A stretch of 11,051 nt of DNA from SFTJ01 sp905210415 (lineage in GTDB: Bacteria; Bacteroidota; Bacteroidia; Bacteroidales; Muribaculaceae), in assembly GCA_902476295.1 (NCBI GenBank), contig CABSDC010000075.1, forward strand, positions 1 through 11,051, given 5' to 3'. The notes under the pieces were generated by a model. The model worked only from the letters and a program-made list of their open reading frames with translations. It did not search any database and was not told the origin of the DNA. Below are positions 1 to 6,421 of this stretch, piece after piece (the stretch's first letter is position 1; each line of letters opens with the position of its first letter). The position numbers and the translations under genes are program-made.

Positions 1-3
1 CGC

Positions 4-53
4 AGCCCGGGCTATGGATAATGGCGGGCGGCTCCCTCCGCCTTAACCTATAA
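4..53. repeat. Imperfect inverted repeat with a 10-bp palindrome
   Basis: AGCCCGGGCT at 4-13 is a perfect palindrome. Directly after it, 12-27 and 38-53 can pair imperfectly, with a GGCGG/CCGCC core and A/T-rich arms around it. No reading frame here looks like a protein. It resembles the folded intergenic repeats found in Bacteroidales, but whether it is one cannot be told from a single copy, and it may continue beyond the left edge of the window. Confidence 0.35.
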
Positions 54-86
54 TCGACCCATCTGGATACACAAGGTCGTATTAAG

Positions 87-418
87 CCCAATTCGGTCGT
101 CATTAGGGCTTGAATGTGTTTCGGAATTTTAGAAGTGCAGATTTTATGGGGCTTTCCGCACTGTCGGAAAACGCTCGTTGGTAGGGACGTGGCATGCCGA
201 GGCTGCATAATATGCTGGTAGCCAACATAATAATCGTCATTTAAGTGCGGACGTGGCATGCCACGTCCCTACAGGCGACGGTCTGTCAAATCCGCAAAAT
301 ACCACTTCAAAATCCTCTAACGCGTATTGCTAATTCAAGCAAAAGATGCCTTATAAAAACCGAAAGGGCTCAGGCAGTAGAAGTATCTTACATATACGGG
401 CTTATGAACGAATTGGAC
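87..418 (+). mobile_element. MITE-like terminal-inverted-repeat element, copy A (interrupted)
   Basis: The left end CCCAATTCGG (87-96) is answered by a near-complement CGAATTGGAC at 409-418. The same sequence recurs in opposite orientation at 10781-11016 with roughly four fifths identity by eye, including an unbroken 20-base match around 340-359. Without the 91-bp insert at 190-280 copy A would be 241 bp, close to the 236 bp of copy B. There is no transposase gene, so it would be non-autonomous. A 64-codon frame (245-439) crosses it and shares peptide similarity with a frame in copy B, but a stop at about 166-168 breaks the matching upstream frame, so a non-coding repeat fits better than a gene. 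No clear target-site duplication is visible. Confidence 0.6.
181..272. repeat. Hairpin module: 18-bp perfect inverted repeat inside copy A
   Basis: GTAGGGACGTGGCATGCC at 181-198 is exactly complementary to 255-272, with a 56-bp spacer. The right arm is part of a second structure: 250-267 is itself an 18-bp perfect palindrome. Copy B runs straight from GTAGGGACG into GTCTG, so 190-280 is extra sequence in copy A. The insert is bounded by GACG at 186-189 and again at 277-280, which could be a 4-bp target duplication or chance. It has no credible coding content. Confidence 0.6.
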
Positions 419-503
419 TTATTGCCACCGAGCATATAGCCACGCGTATTTCGCGGGCGGGGGATGGGTGTGAATTAGGAATGGTAGCCATTGGGGTAAA
501 GAA

Positions 504-537
504 AAGGGGCAGTGCTTTGATTAAAGCACTGCCCCTT
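504..537 (-). terminator. Rho-independent terminator of the secreted-protein gene
   Basis: A 15-bp perfect stem (504-518 with 523-537) with a 4-base loop and a GC-rich half is followed, reading leftward, by the T-rich run TTTTCTTT. It lies about 60 bp past the stop codon of the leftward gene at 599-1753. The rest of 419-598 holds nothing recognisable apart from this hairpin. Confidence 0.85.
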
Positions 538-598
538 GTGGGTTATATTCTATGCATAGCGGCTAATGCCGCTTGCTGTGAAATGTTTCGCTAAATGA

Positions 599-1753
599 TT
601 ATTGAGCGATGAACTTTTCAGTCTTGCTACCTTGCTTCTTGATGAAGATACCGTTTTCTGGGTTTTCAACCTTAACACCTTGCAAGTTGTAGTATTCTAC
701 TGGAGCGTTGTCGTCAGCAGTGATGTTGCTGATGCCAGAGTTCAAGTTGAGAGTGTACATAGCCAAACGCTTGCCAGGGTTGAATTGGAAGATGTTTACA
801 GTGCCGTCTTCGTTAACTGTAGAAGCGAAACCTACCATATAGTTTACAGCTTCGCCAGCAGGCATTGTCCAACTTGCTACAACAGATTGATCTTTAAGAT
901 TGAATACTTTCCAAGAGTGAGTACGTGTGCCATTGTCTTCTTGGTTAACTACTGCGTATTCTACGTCGTTAACAACGAATGCTGTGAAGTTTGTAGTTGT
1001 TGCAGCCTTCCATTCGATGCTTGTAGCATACTTTTCCAAGTTAGACTTGCCATCCTTGCTTACGCGGAAGCTGCTGATACCACGGTTGCGAGTGATGAAC
1101 TTAGGAGCTTGTTGAGCGCCGTCAGCCAACTTTGCAAGTGCAATTGCTGAAGATTCGGTGTTCCATGTTTCAGTGTTGTCGTTATCACCAAGCTTTACGC
1201 CATAAGAGAAGTCCTTGTCTTGTGCGCCTTCATAGATATTGAAAGCCATAGCATAAGAACATGCATTTGGACAAGTGATGATGAAAGCGTTGCTTGTAAC
1301 GTCGCCTGCAGTCTTGTCGCCAAGGAAGTCGCAACGTCCGCTTTCACCTTCTTTAAAGTCGGTGCTGCCAGGAATAACGCAAGGGATATACATCATATCA
1401 CCGTTAGGCTTGATTGCAACGAAATTGTTGCAGCTTGTCATTGCTGGGAAGTTGAGGTTTGTGATGATGTTGCCAGCTTCGTCGGTAGAAATACCACGAC
1501 CAAGAGTGTTGCCAGTTGCGTTAGTTGCAAGCCAAGCGTTTACGTCATATTCCTTTTCCTTACCGTTAGCGCCCCATACTTCAACTTTACCAGTTTCTGC
1601 GTTAGGAACGAGAGCCTTGTTGCCAACTGCGCCGATTGAACGAGTTTGTACTGTTGTGTAGGCTGCCATGTTGTGTTCCCACACCTTTGTCAATTGAGCA
1701 TTCGCTGAGCAAGCCAATAGAGCAGCTGCTCCGAGGAGTAAAAATTTCTTCAT
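599..1753 (-). CDS. Secreted protein of unknown function with Bacteroidales C-terminal tail
   Basis: 384 residues. Residues 1-19 form a signal peptide (two Lys, a Leu/Ala core, then ANA before Gln20), so the product is exported. A Cys at 15 gives a poor lipobox, and type I cleavage is likelier. The middle is soluble and beta-rich, with repeated short stretches such as TDEAGN and KPNGD that resemble blades of a beta-propeller or a DUF4623-type domain; I do not recognise the family with certainty. The end (about 352-384) has YYNLQG, then a Val/Asn/Gly stretch, then a Lys-rich close, the short tail many Prevotella and Muribaculaceae secreted proteins carry, reminiscent of type IX sorting domains. 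The gene stands alone between its own promoter (1821-1852) and a strong terminator (504-537), which suggests good expression. No enzyme motif is seen. Confidence 0.85.
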   Translation of the reverse strand: MKKFLLLGAAALLACSANAQLTKVWEHNMAAYTTVQTRSIGAVGNKALVPNAETGKVEVWGANGKEKEYDVNAWLATNATGNTLGRGISTDEAGNIITNLNFPAMTSCNNFVAIKPNGDMMYIPCVIPGSTDFKEGESGRCDFLGDKTAGDVTSNAFIITCPNACSYAMAFNIYEGAQDKDFSYGVKLGDNDNTETWNTESSAIALAKLADGAQQAPKFITRNRGISSFRVSKDGKSNLEKYATSIEWKAATTTNFTAFVVNDVEYAVVNQEDNGTRTHSWKVFNLKDQSVVASWTMPAGEAVNYMVGFASTVNEDGTVNIFQFNPGKRLAMYTLNLNSGISNITADDNAPVEYYNLQGVKVENPENGIFIKKQGSKTEKFIAQ

Positions 1754-1820
1754 AATTAAAAGGATTTAGTTTATTAATTAATTGTAAGTCGTTATTTGGG
1801 AGTTGCCCATTTAACCTAAG

Positions 1821-1852
1821 CAAAGTAACACAATAAGTTTGGGTTGAGCAAA
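1821..1852 (-). promoter_or_regulatory. Bacteroidetes-type promoter for the secreted-protein gene
   Basis: On the minus strand TTTG (1852-1849) is followed after exactly 20 bp by TTACTTTG (1828-1821), one mismatch from the -7 consensus TAnnTTTG. Transcription would begin near 1815, leaving an A/T-rich leader of about 60 nt before the ATG at 1753, with no Shine-Dalgarno site. Confidence 0.65.
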
Positions 1853-1925
1853 CTTTTGTGAATAAATTATGTAAAACTTTGTTTATAACTGTTGTAGGAT
1901 GTTAAAAGGACTAAGATTTCCGTTG

Positions 1926-2420
1926 TCAATCGTTCTTTAGCACGGCAGAAGGTGTCCAATTGTTGAGGAAACGAAGCACTTTTTGCTTGTCGTAGTTCTC
2001 GCCGCTCTCAAGGAAACTGCTGTCTTGTGTGTGCATTACGTTGCCGTTTTTATCGAGCACCACAAACACAGGGAATCCGAAGCGCTGTGGGTTGTTTAGG
2101 CGAGTCATAAGTGCCTTTGCCTTGTCCGACTTGTCGGAACGCAGATAGTTGACATGGATATATATGAAATTGTTGGCGATAACGTCGGCGATTTCGGCAT
2201 CTTTGGTGATAAAGTCGGCAAAGCGCAGACACCAAGGGCACCAGTTGCCACCCACCTGGCAAATCACAAACTTATCGTCAGAGGCATTTGCTTTAGCCAA
2301 AGCCTCGTCGATTTGGGTCATAGGGTTGATAGTGGTGTCGTAAACGCGTTTCAGGCCTTGAGCCGAAGCAGTTGCGGCGAAAAGCAAGGCCACAACGAAT
2401 AGAGTAATAATCTTTTTCAT
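1926..2420 (-). CDS. Exported thioredoxin-like protein (CPWC)
   Basis: 164 residues from the Met at 2420. An upstream in-frame ATG (2456) is rejected because it lies above the -7 box at 2443-2450. Residues 1-20 are a signal peptide (KK, Leu/Val/Ala core, ASA before Gln21), placing the protein in the periplasm or outer envelope. The thioredoxin fold follows, with the active site CPWC at 61-64 in the context GGNWCPWC, then a typical strand with IYIHVNY and a proline-containing GFPVFVVLD segment before a GNV turn, as in the thioredoxin_7/DUF255-like group. It probably reduces or exchanges disulfides; its partner is unknown. An extra Cys (54) precedes the motif. It is about 173 bp from the secreted-protein gene and has its own promoter, so a shared operon is not needed. 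Confidence 0.88.
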   Translation of the reverse strand: MKKIITLFVVALLFAATASAQGLKRVYDTTINPMTQIDEALAKANASDDKFVICQVGGNWCPWCLRFADFITKDAEIADVIANNFIYIHVNYLRSDKSDKAKALMTRLNNPQRFGFPVFVVLDKNGNVMHTQDSSFLESGENYDKQKVLRFLNNWTPSAVLKND

Positions 2421-2442
2421 ATTTTCATCAATTTTTATAGCG

Positions 2443-2474
2443 CAAAGATAGTGCAAACGAGAGAAATAGGCAAT
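2443..2474 (-). promoter_or_regulatory. Promoter for the thioredoxin-like gene
   Basis: The minus strand carries TATCTTTG (2450-2443), a full match to TAnnTTTG, with ATTG (2474-2471; three of four bases of TTTG) 20 bp upstream. The transcript would begin near 2437, about 17 nt before the chosen ATG. The -7 box overlaps the first copy of the GATAGTGCAAAC repeat. Confidence 0.6.
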
Positions 2475-2712
2475 TGAGCTTGCTCAAATTGACATTTCCG
2501 AGTGCAGCTCATCTTATCTAAAGATAGTGCAAACCGAAAGGAGAATGAAATAAATTTATTTATTTCTTATCCTGAGGTGCAGCCACCCGATTGAGCAGTG
2601 AGTGCAAAGAGAAACTTGTTTCATCTTTGCCGAGTCGCGAAAGAGGCCGGCGAAGCAATCTAATTTAACGATAGCGCAAACCGAGGAAACGATGCAACTT
2701 GGATTGCCTCGG
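2447..2712. repeat. Cluster of GATAGTGCAAACCGA boxes each followed by a hairpin
   Basis: The core GATAGYGCAAACCGA occurs at 2447, 2523 and 2670 (the first lacks one C). Each is followed by a different hairpin: 2471-2491 (CAATTGAGC stem with one bulge), 2547-2566 (9-bp A/T stem) and 2681-2712 (CCGAGG/CCTCGG). A fourth hairpin, 2604-2630, is preceded by GTGCAAAG and has a 12-bp stem with one bulge. GTGCAGC occurs after two of them. The pattern of a constant head plus a variable-sequence stem is that of an interspersed Bacteroidales intergenic repeat. It fills most of the 351-bp gap 2421-2771; no gene is visible in that gap, and the last 60 bp hold nothing else clear. Confidence 0.55.
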
Positions 2713-2771
2713 ACCTCAGTATGTTGCTGCTTTGCGCATTTTTGTGCTCTATAATATCCTGGATATAGTAG

Positions 2772-4073
2772 TTAGTCCTTCAAACATGCCAATGGAATGA
2801 TTTTAACACCATCTGGGCGTGTATAAGCCATTTCTCCACCGGTGATAACAATCATTAGGTCTGGCTCGCGGAGTTTTATCTGTTTCTCTGTTTGGTTGTG
2901 TTCTTGCACAAGTCGCTTGATTTCTTTTAGTTGCTCTGCACCTTCTTCTATTTCACGACTACCCAACTTGAATTCGATGAGTGCATACCTTCCATCCTCA
3001 AGATGAAGTACGGCATCTGCTTCAAGATCATACCTGTCGTGGTAGTATGAGATTGAGCCGCCGAGAGACAAGGAATATGCCTTTAGGTCACGTATCGCCA
3101 TGCATTCAAACAAGAAGCCAAAACTTTTCAAGTCGGTGTGGAGAACTTCAGGTGATAGACCCAAAGCTGCTGCTGCGATAGAGGGGTCGGTAAATTCGCG
3201 CTTAGAACCGCGGCGGATGGCCGAAGCAGAGCGGATGGCAGGACTCCATGCTTCTACGTCTTGTATGACAAAAAGTCGCTGAAGGGCTTCAAGGTATGTG
3301 TCGAAAGATGTGGTGCTGATACCTTCAAGGTGTTCGTTGACATCATTGTAGATAACACTCTTTTTTGCAAGCGTTGATATGTTACGCGCATAGCTCTGCA
3401 GAATTGTATTTGCGATTTTTTCATTTCTGTTTATGCCATCTATTGTTGACATGTCGACACTGCACACTGTGCGGACATAGTTTTTTGCTACCTGTAGCTT
3501 TGCCTTGTCGAATTTGGCGTAAAGCGAGGCAGGCCATCCTCCACGGCATGCGGCAAATATTAGTTTTTCGATGGTCATATCGGAAGTGATGCCGTCGATG
3601 TCCAAATTTGAATTGTCAAAAAGGTCCTTCAACGAAATTTTTCCATTTGACTCCAAGGATTCGTATAGACTCATTGGGAGCATTTGCATTCTGGCGATTC
3701 GTCCACTACCAGAATGCCTGATGTATTCTTTCCTTTTTCGTGGGTCGATAGAGTTTGAGCCTGTCATAATGAATTGACCAAATTCCTTACGCTTATCAAC
3801 CATAGCACGAACAGAGTCCCATAACACGGGAGCCTCTTGCCACTCATCGATTAGGCGTGGAGTGTCACCAGCAAGAAGAAGTGATGGCTTCACTGCAATA
3901 GTTGCTTGGTACTTGTCTCTCATATCAGGGTCTTGAAGACTGATAATGCTATTTGCTTGTTGCTCTGCAGTAGTGGTTTTTCCACACCATTTTGGCCCTT
4001 CTATAAGTACAGCTCCTGAGGATGCTAATAGGAGGCTTAGATATTCGTCCGCTGTTCTCTTAAGGTATTTCAT
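2772..4073 (-). CDS. AAA ATPase with DUF4143 C-terminal region
   Basis: 433 residues from the ATG at 4073. The ATG nine codons upstream (4100) overlaps the predicted -7 box and is rejected. Residues 26-34 are a Walker A loop (G-x4-GKTT) and 73-77 (LIDEW) the Walker B, followed by a sensor-like TGS at 103-105 and an Arg-containing SGSGR turn at 120-124, as in the AAA_14 family. The second half is the DUF4143 region and ends in a PD-(D/E)XK-like set: Glu322, Asp352 and E366-F-K368. Known proteins of this build are abundant and multicopy in gut Bacteroidales; their role is unsettled, and DNA binding or cleavage is only inferred here. It is transcribed away from the DUF2130 gene across a tandem-repeat region. 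There is no signal peptide, so it is cytoplasmic. Confidence 0.88.
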   Translation of the reverse strand: MKYLKRTADEYLSLLLASSGAVLIEGPKWCGKTTTAEQQANSIISLQDPDMRDKYQATIAVKPSLLLAGDTPRLIDEWQEAPVLWDSVRAMVDKRKEFGQFIMTGSNSIDPRKRKEYIRHSGSGRIARMQMLPMSLYESLESNGKISLKDLFDNSNLDIDGITSDMTIEKLIFAACRGGWPASLYAKFDKAKLQVAKNYVRTVCSVDMSTIDGINRNEKIANTILQSYARNISTLAKKSVIYNDVNEHLEGISTTSFDTYLEALQRLFVIQDVEAWSPAIRSASAIRRGSKREFTDPSIAAAALGLSPEVLHTDLKSFGFLFECMAIRDLKAYSLSLGGSISYYHDRYDLEADAVLHLEDGRYALIEFKLGSREIEEGAEQLKEIKRLVQEHNQTEKQIKLREPDLMIVITGGEMAYTRPDGVKIIPLACLKD

Positions 4074-4097
4074 ATTGATAGTGGTTGATATTTGCAA

Positions 4098-4129
4098 CAA
4101 AGGTAGTGATAATTATTGAATTAAACAAT
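4098..4129 (-). promoter_or_regulatory. Promoter for the AAA/DUF4143 ATPase gene
   Basis: Minus-strand TACCTTTG (4105-4098) matches TAnnTTTG fully; ATTG (4129-4126) lies 20 bp upstream, three of four bases of the -33 box. A start near 4092 leaves a leader of about 18 nt to the ATG at 4073. The 23-bp tandem repeats begin at the upstream edge of this promoter. Confidence 0.6.
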
Positions 4130-4220
4130 TTTGTTTGGTGCTTTTGTGGTGTTTTGTTTGGTGTTTTTGCGGTGTTTTGTTTGGTGTTTTTGTGGTGTTT
4201 TGTTTGGCGTTTTTGCGGTA
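4129..4220. repeat. Four head-to-tail 23-bp repeats
   Basis: Units start at 4129, 4152, 4175 and 4198 and are all exactly 23 bp, each opening with TTTTGTTTGG and closing with TTTTGYGGT. Differences are single bases. There are no spacers between units. The array fills the space between the divergent promoters of the ATPase gene (4098-4129) and the DUF2130 gene (4271-4302). Its period is close to two helical turns, so a protein binding each unit would lie on nearly one face of the DNA. Low-complexity open frames run through it on both strands but encode only repeated Thr/Lys/Pro/Gln or Phe/Val/Cys/Leu, and are not taken as genes. Confidence 0.85.
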
Positions 4221-4270
4221 AGCGGTGCTGTAGTTGCGCCGTGGATGAAACCTGGTGTAGTGGCGAAGAA

Positions 4271-4302
4271 TTTGCTTATGCGGGAGCGTTGACGTATATT
4301 TG
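4271..4302 (+). promoter_or_regulatory. Consensus Bacteroidetes promoter for the DUF2130 gene
   Basis: TTTG (4271-4274), 20 bp, then TATATTTG (4295-4302): a full match to both the -33 and -7 boxes with normal spacing. Transcription should start near 4308, giving a leader of roughly 90 nt before the ATG at 4397. Confidence 0.75.
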
Positions 4303-4396
4303 TAATGGATTATCTGAGGGCGTGAATTCGCCTCGTGAGACATCTCGCTAATCATGCCCGAAATAGGGTAGTAACCACAAAAAACTGCAATACAAC

Positions 4397-5737
4397 ATGA
4401 AAAAAGAACTCGTTTGCCCAAATTGCCATAAAGTGTTCACCGTAGATGAGGCTGACTATGCGTCGATAGTCAACCAAGTGAAAAACGCCGAATTTGAAGA
4501 GGAAATGAAGCGCCGTATGGCAGAGGTAGAGGAACGATATCGTGTGAAGGAGCAACTTTCGGCTACGAAGGCATCCGAACAGATGCAGAACGCTCTTAAT
4601 GAAAAAGATCGTTTGATAGACCGAAAGGGCTCGGAAATAGAACGTTTGAAGCAAGAACTGGAGGGCATTGAAGCGAAAAAGGCAGCCGAGCTCACCGTTG
4701 CGCTTGCCGATAAGCAGAAGAAGATTTCCGAACTGGAGCTGAAGTTGAAAGAGGGCGAGGGCGAGATGAAGTTGGCTGTGATTAATGAGCAGAATAAAGC
4801 AAGCGAAAAAATCCAAGCCAAAGACGCTGAGATTGCACAGCTGAAGGCTAATGCAGAACTCAGCAAACAGGCTGCGACCATTCACGAGAACACTATCAAA
4901 AAAGAGTACGAACTGGCGCTGAAGGCGGCAAAGGAACAAGTGGAATACTATAAAGAGATGAAACTGCGCATGTCAACCAAGATGGTTGGTGAATCGCTTG
5001 AGGCGCATTGCTCTACGCAGTTCAACCAGATGATGCGCTCGATGCTGCCAAATGCCTATTTCGAGAAGGATAATGATGCGTCGGGCGGAACGAAAGGCGA
5101 CTTCATATTCCGCGATTTTGCCGACGATGGCACAGAATACATCTCGATTATGTTTGAGATGAAAAACGAGGCTGATGAGACAGCCACAAAGCACAAAAAT
5201 GAGGATTTCTTTAAGAAACTGGATGCCGACCGCACGGCTAAGAATTGTGAGTTTGCCGTGTTGGTGTCGCTGCTTGAGTCAGACAACGAGTTGTATAATG
5301 GCGGCATAGTGGATGTGTCGTATCGCTACGACAAGATGTATGTGATACGTCCGCAATTTTTCTTGCCGATAATCTCGCTATTGGTTCAGACGTCGAAGAA
5401 GAGCCTTGAATATAAGCAGCAGCTGGCTATTGCAAAGAGCCAATCGGTGGATGTGACCAATTTTGAAAACCAATTGATGGAGTTTAAGGACAAGTTTGCC
5501 AACAACTATCGCTTGGCAAGCGAGAAATTTAAGAAAGCCATTGAGGAGATAGATAAGAGCATCGACCACTTACGCAAGATTAAGGAAGCGCTGCTTGGTT
5601 CGGAAAACAACCTCCGTTTGGCAAACGACAAGGCCGAAGCTCTCACCATTAAGAAGTTGACGCGCAACAATCCTACGATGAAAGCCAAGTTTGCCGAGGC
5701 GAAGCAAAACGCCGAAGATGGCGCCGCCGAATCTTAA
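4397..5737 (+). CDS. DUF2130 coiled-coil protein, possible PD-(D/E)XK nuclease fold
   Basis: 446 residues. The N-terminus has one CPNC pair (Cys7, Cys10), half of a zinc ribbon. Residues about 30-190 are a long charged coiled coil rich in Glu, Lys, Ala and Gln. The conserved DUF2130 core covers about 195-335 and begins with GESLEAHC. It contains Glu199/Glu202, Asp235 in a GTKGDF turn, and E254-M-K256 at the end of a beta strand, spaced like the catalytic residues of PD-(D/E)XK nucleases. A second helical, Lys/Glu-rich stretch (about 365-430) ends the protein. No membrane segment or signal peptide is present. Family function is not established; nuclease activity is inferred from motif spacing only. 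It has its own promoter and is the only rightward gene here, divergent from the ATPase. Confidence 0.88.
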   Translation: MKKELVCPNCHKVFTVDEADYASIVNQVKNAEFEEEMKRRMAEVEERYRVKEQLSATKASEQMQNALNEKDRLIDRKGSEIERLKQELEGIEAKKAAELTVALADKQKKISELELKLKEGEGEMKLAVINEQNKASEKIQAKDAEIAQLKANAELSKQAATIHENTIKKEYELALKAAKEQVEYYKEMKLRMSTKMVGESLEAHCSTQFNQMMRSMLPNAYFEKDNDASGGTKGDFIFRDFADDGTEYISIMFEMKNEADETATKHKNEDFFKKLDADRTAKNCEFAVLVSLLESDNELYNGGIVDVSYRYDKMYVIRPQFFLPIISLLVQTSKKSLEYKQQLAIAKSQSVDVTNFENQLMEFKDKFANNYRLASEKFKKAIEEIDKSIDHLRKIKEALLGSENNLRLANDKAEALTIKKLTRNNPTMKAKFAEAKQNAEDGAAES

Positions 5738-5763
5738 TTCCTTAAGCACCCGATAGGCATTTT

Positions 5764-5860
5764 ACCTAATTTGGCGGGATTTTGTTGCCCAATTTGGCGG
5801 AAAAATAGCGAATTTACTACCCAATTTGGCTGGGATTTATTACCTAATTTGGCCGGAAAT
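5764..5860. repeat. 55-bp-period duplication built from four CCYAATTTGGC boxes
   Basis: AATTTGGC occurs at 5768, 5791, 5823 and 5846, each preceded by CC(C/T). The spacings are 23, 32 and 23 bp, so two-box units are duplicated with a 55-bp period. Most copies are followed by GGGATTT or GGAAA. The block nearly fills the 135-bp gap between the convergent ends of the DUF2130 gene (5737) and the flavoprotein gene (5873). No stable GC-rich hairpin with a T-run was seen, so an ordinary terminator is not evident. The boxes faintly resemble the ends of the inverted-repeat element (CCCAATTCGG). Confidence 0.7.
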
Positions 5861-5872
5861 AACCATCAGTCT

Positions 5873-6409
5873 CTAAATGCTTTTGCCTAAATCGAAGGCT
5901 TTGAGCAGAGTCTCGTTGTCCTCGATGGTGCGAGGAGCATCTACGCCACCGCAGAATAGTGTGCCGGCAAGTCGGCTCTTAGGGTAGCAATCAATCCAGC
6001 CAGTGAGACCCGCCACGGCGCGCTCAGGCACTTGAGGCTCGTCTTCGGCAGCGGTTGATAGCATATACACATCGCGGAACTTGTAGTCGAGTGAATACAT
6101 GGCGTTCAGGCGATCGATGAGCACTTTCATCTGTCCGCTCATTTCGTAGTAGTAGATTGGTGTAGCCCAACATACTACGTCGGCATTGAGCACTTGGCGC
6201 ATTATGATGTTGGCATCGTCGTCGATTACGCACTTGCCGAGTTTTTGACAGGCAAGGCATCCCTTGCAAAAGGCAAGCTGTTTGTCGGCGAGAGAAATTT
6301 TCTGCACGTCGTTTCCAGCGGCTATTGCTCCGGCAATAAATTGATCAGCGAGCATGTCGCTATTTGATCCAGCGCGAAGACTGGTAGAGATTACAATTAC
6401 TTTTTTCAT
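5873..6409 (-). CDS. Iron-sulfur flavoprotein-like NAD(P)H oxidoreductase
   Basis: 178 residues with a flavodoxin-like fold. The N-terminus has a beta strand (KVIVIS) and the FMN phosphate loop TSLRAGSNS (9-17). Cysteines 48, 51, 54 and 60 make CX2CX2CX5C, the compact motif that binds a 4Fe-4S cluster in the archaeal iron-sulfur flavoprotein (Isf) family. A flavin-contacting ATPIYYYEMSGQMK segment (about 82-95) follows. It should pass electrons between a pyridine nucleotide or ferredoxin, FMN and an acceptor; the acceptor is unknown. It is the last gene of the cluster, 12 bp after the CMD/cupin stop, and is cytoplasmic. It is somewhat short for the family, but no break is visible. Many gut NAD(P)H:flavin reductases share this motif, so Isf function is not proven. 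Confidence 0.88.
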   Translation of the reverse strand: MKKVIVISTSLRAGSNSDMLADQFIAGAIAAGNDVQKISLADKQLAFCKGCLACQKLGKCVIDDDANIIMRQVLNADVVCWATPIYYYEMSGQMKVLIDRLNAMYSLDYKFRDVYMLSTAAEDEPQVPERAVAGLTGWIDCYPKSRLAGTLFCGGVDAPRTIEDNETLLKAFDLGKSI

Positions 6410-6421
6410 GTGTGCTTTTTG

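Noticed and set aside
245..439. Small protein gene, with a paralogue at 10754-10996
   Set aside because: The shared peptide is explained by the shared DNA repeat; frames differ in extent, one has an internal stop in the matching upstream part, and neither has a start signal.
599..1661. Rightward frames of 128-182 codons opposite the secreted-protein gene
   Set aside because: Antisense shadows; the leftward frame has a signal peptide, promoter, terminator and family-typical tail.
1835..1855. Terminator hairpin for the thioredoxin-like gene
   Set aside because: AAGTTTG/CAAACTT gives only a 7-bp A/T-rich stem with no T-run and overlaps the promoter of the next gene.
4129..4220. CRISPR array
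   Set aside because: Units abut without unique spacers and no cas gene is present. The same holds for the boxes at 5764-5860.
4113..4421. 102-codon leftward frame and 88-codon rightward frame (4085-4351) across the tandem repeats
   Set aside because: They exist because the 23-bp units lack stops; their proteins are low-complexity repeats, they overlap both promoters, and the leftward frame overlaps the start of the DUF2130 gene.
4352..4939. 195-codon leftward frame at the start of the DUF2130 gene
   Set aside because: A Leu/Phe-rich complement of the coiled-coil coding sequence; lies antisense to a well-supported gene with a consensus promoter.
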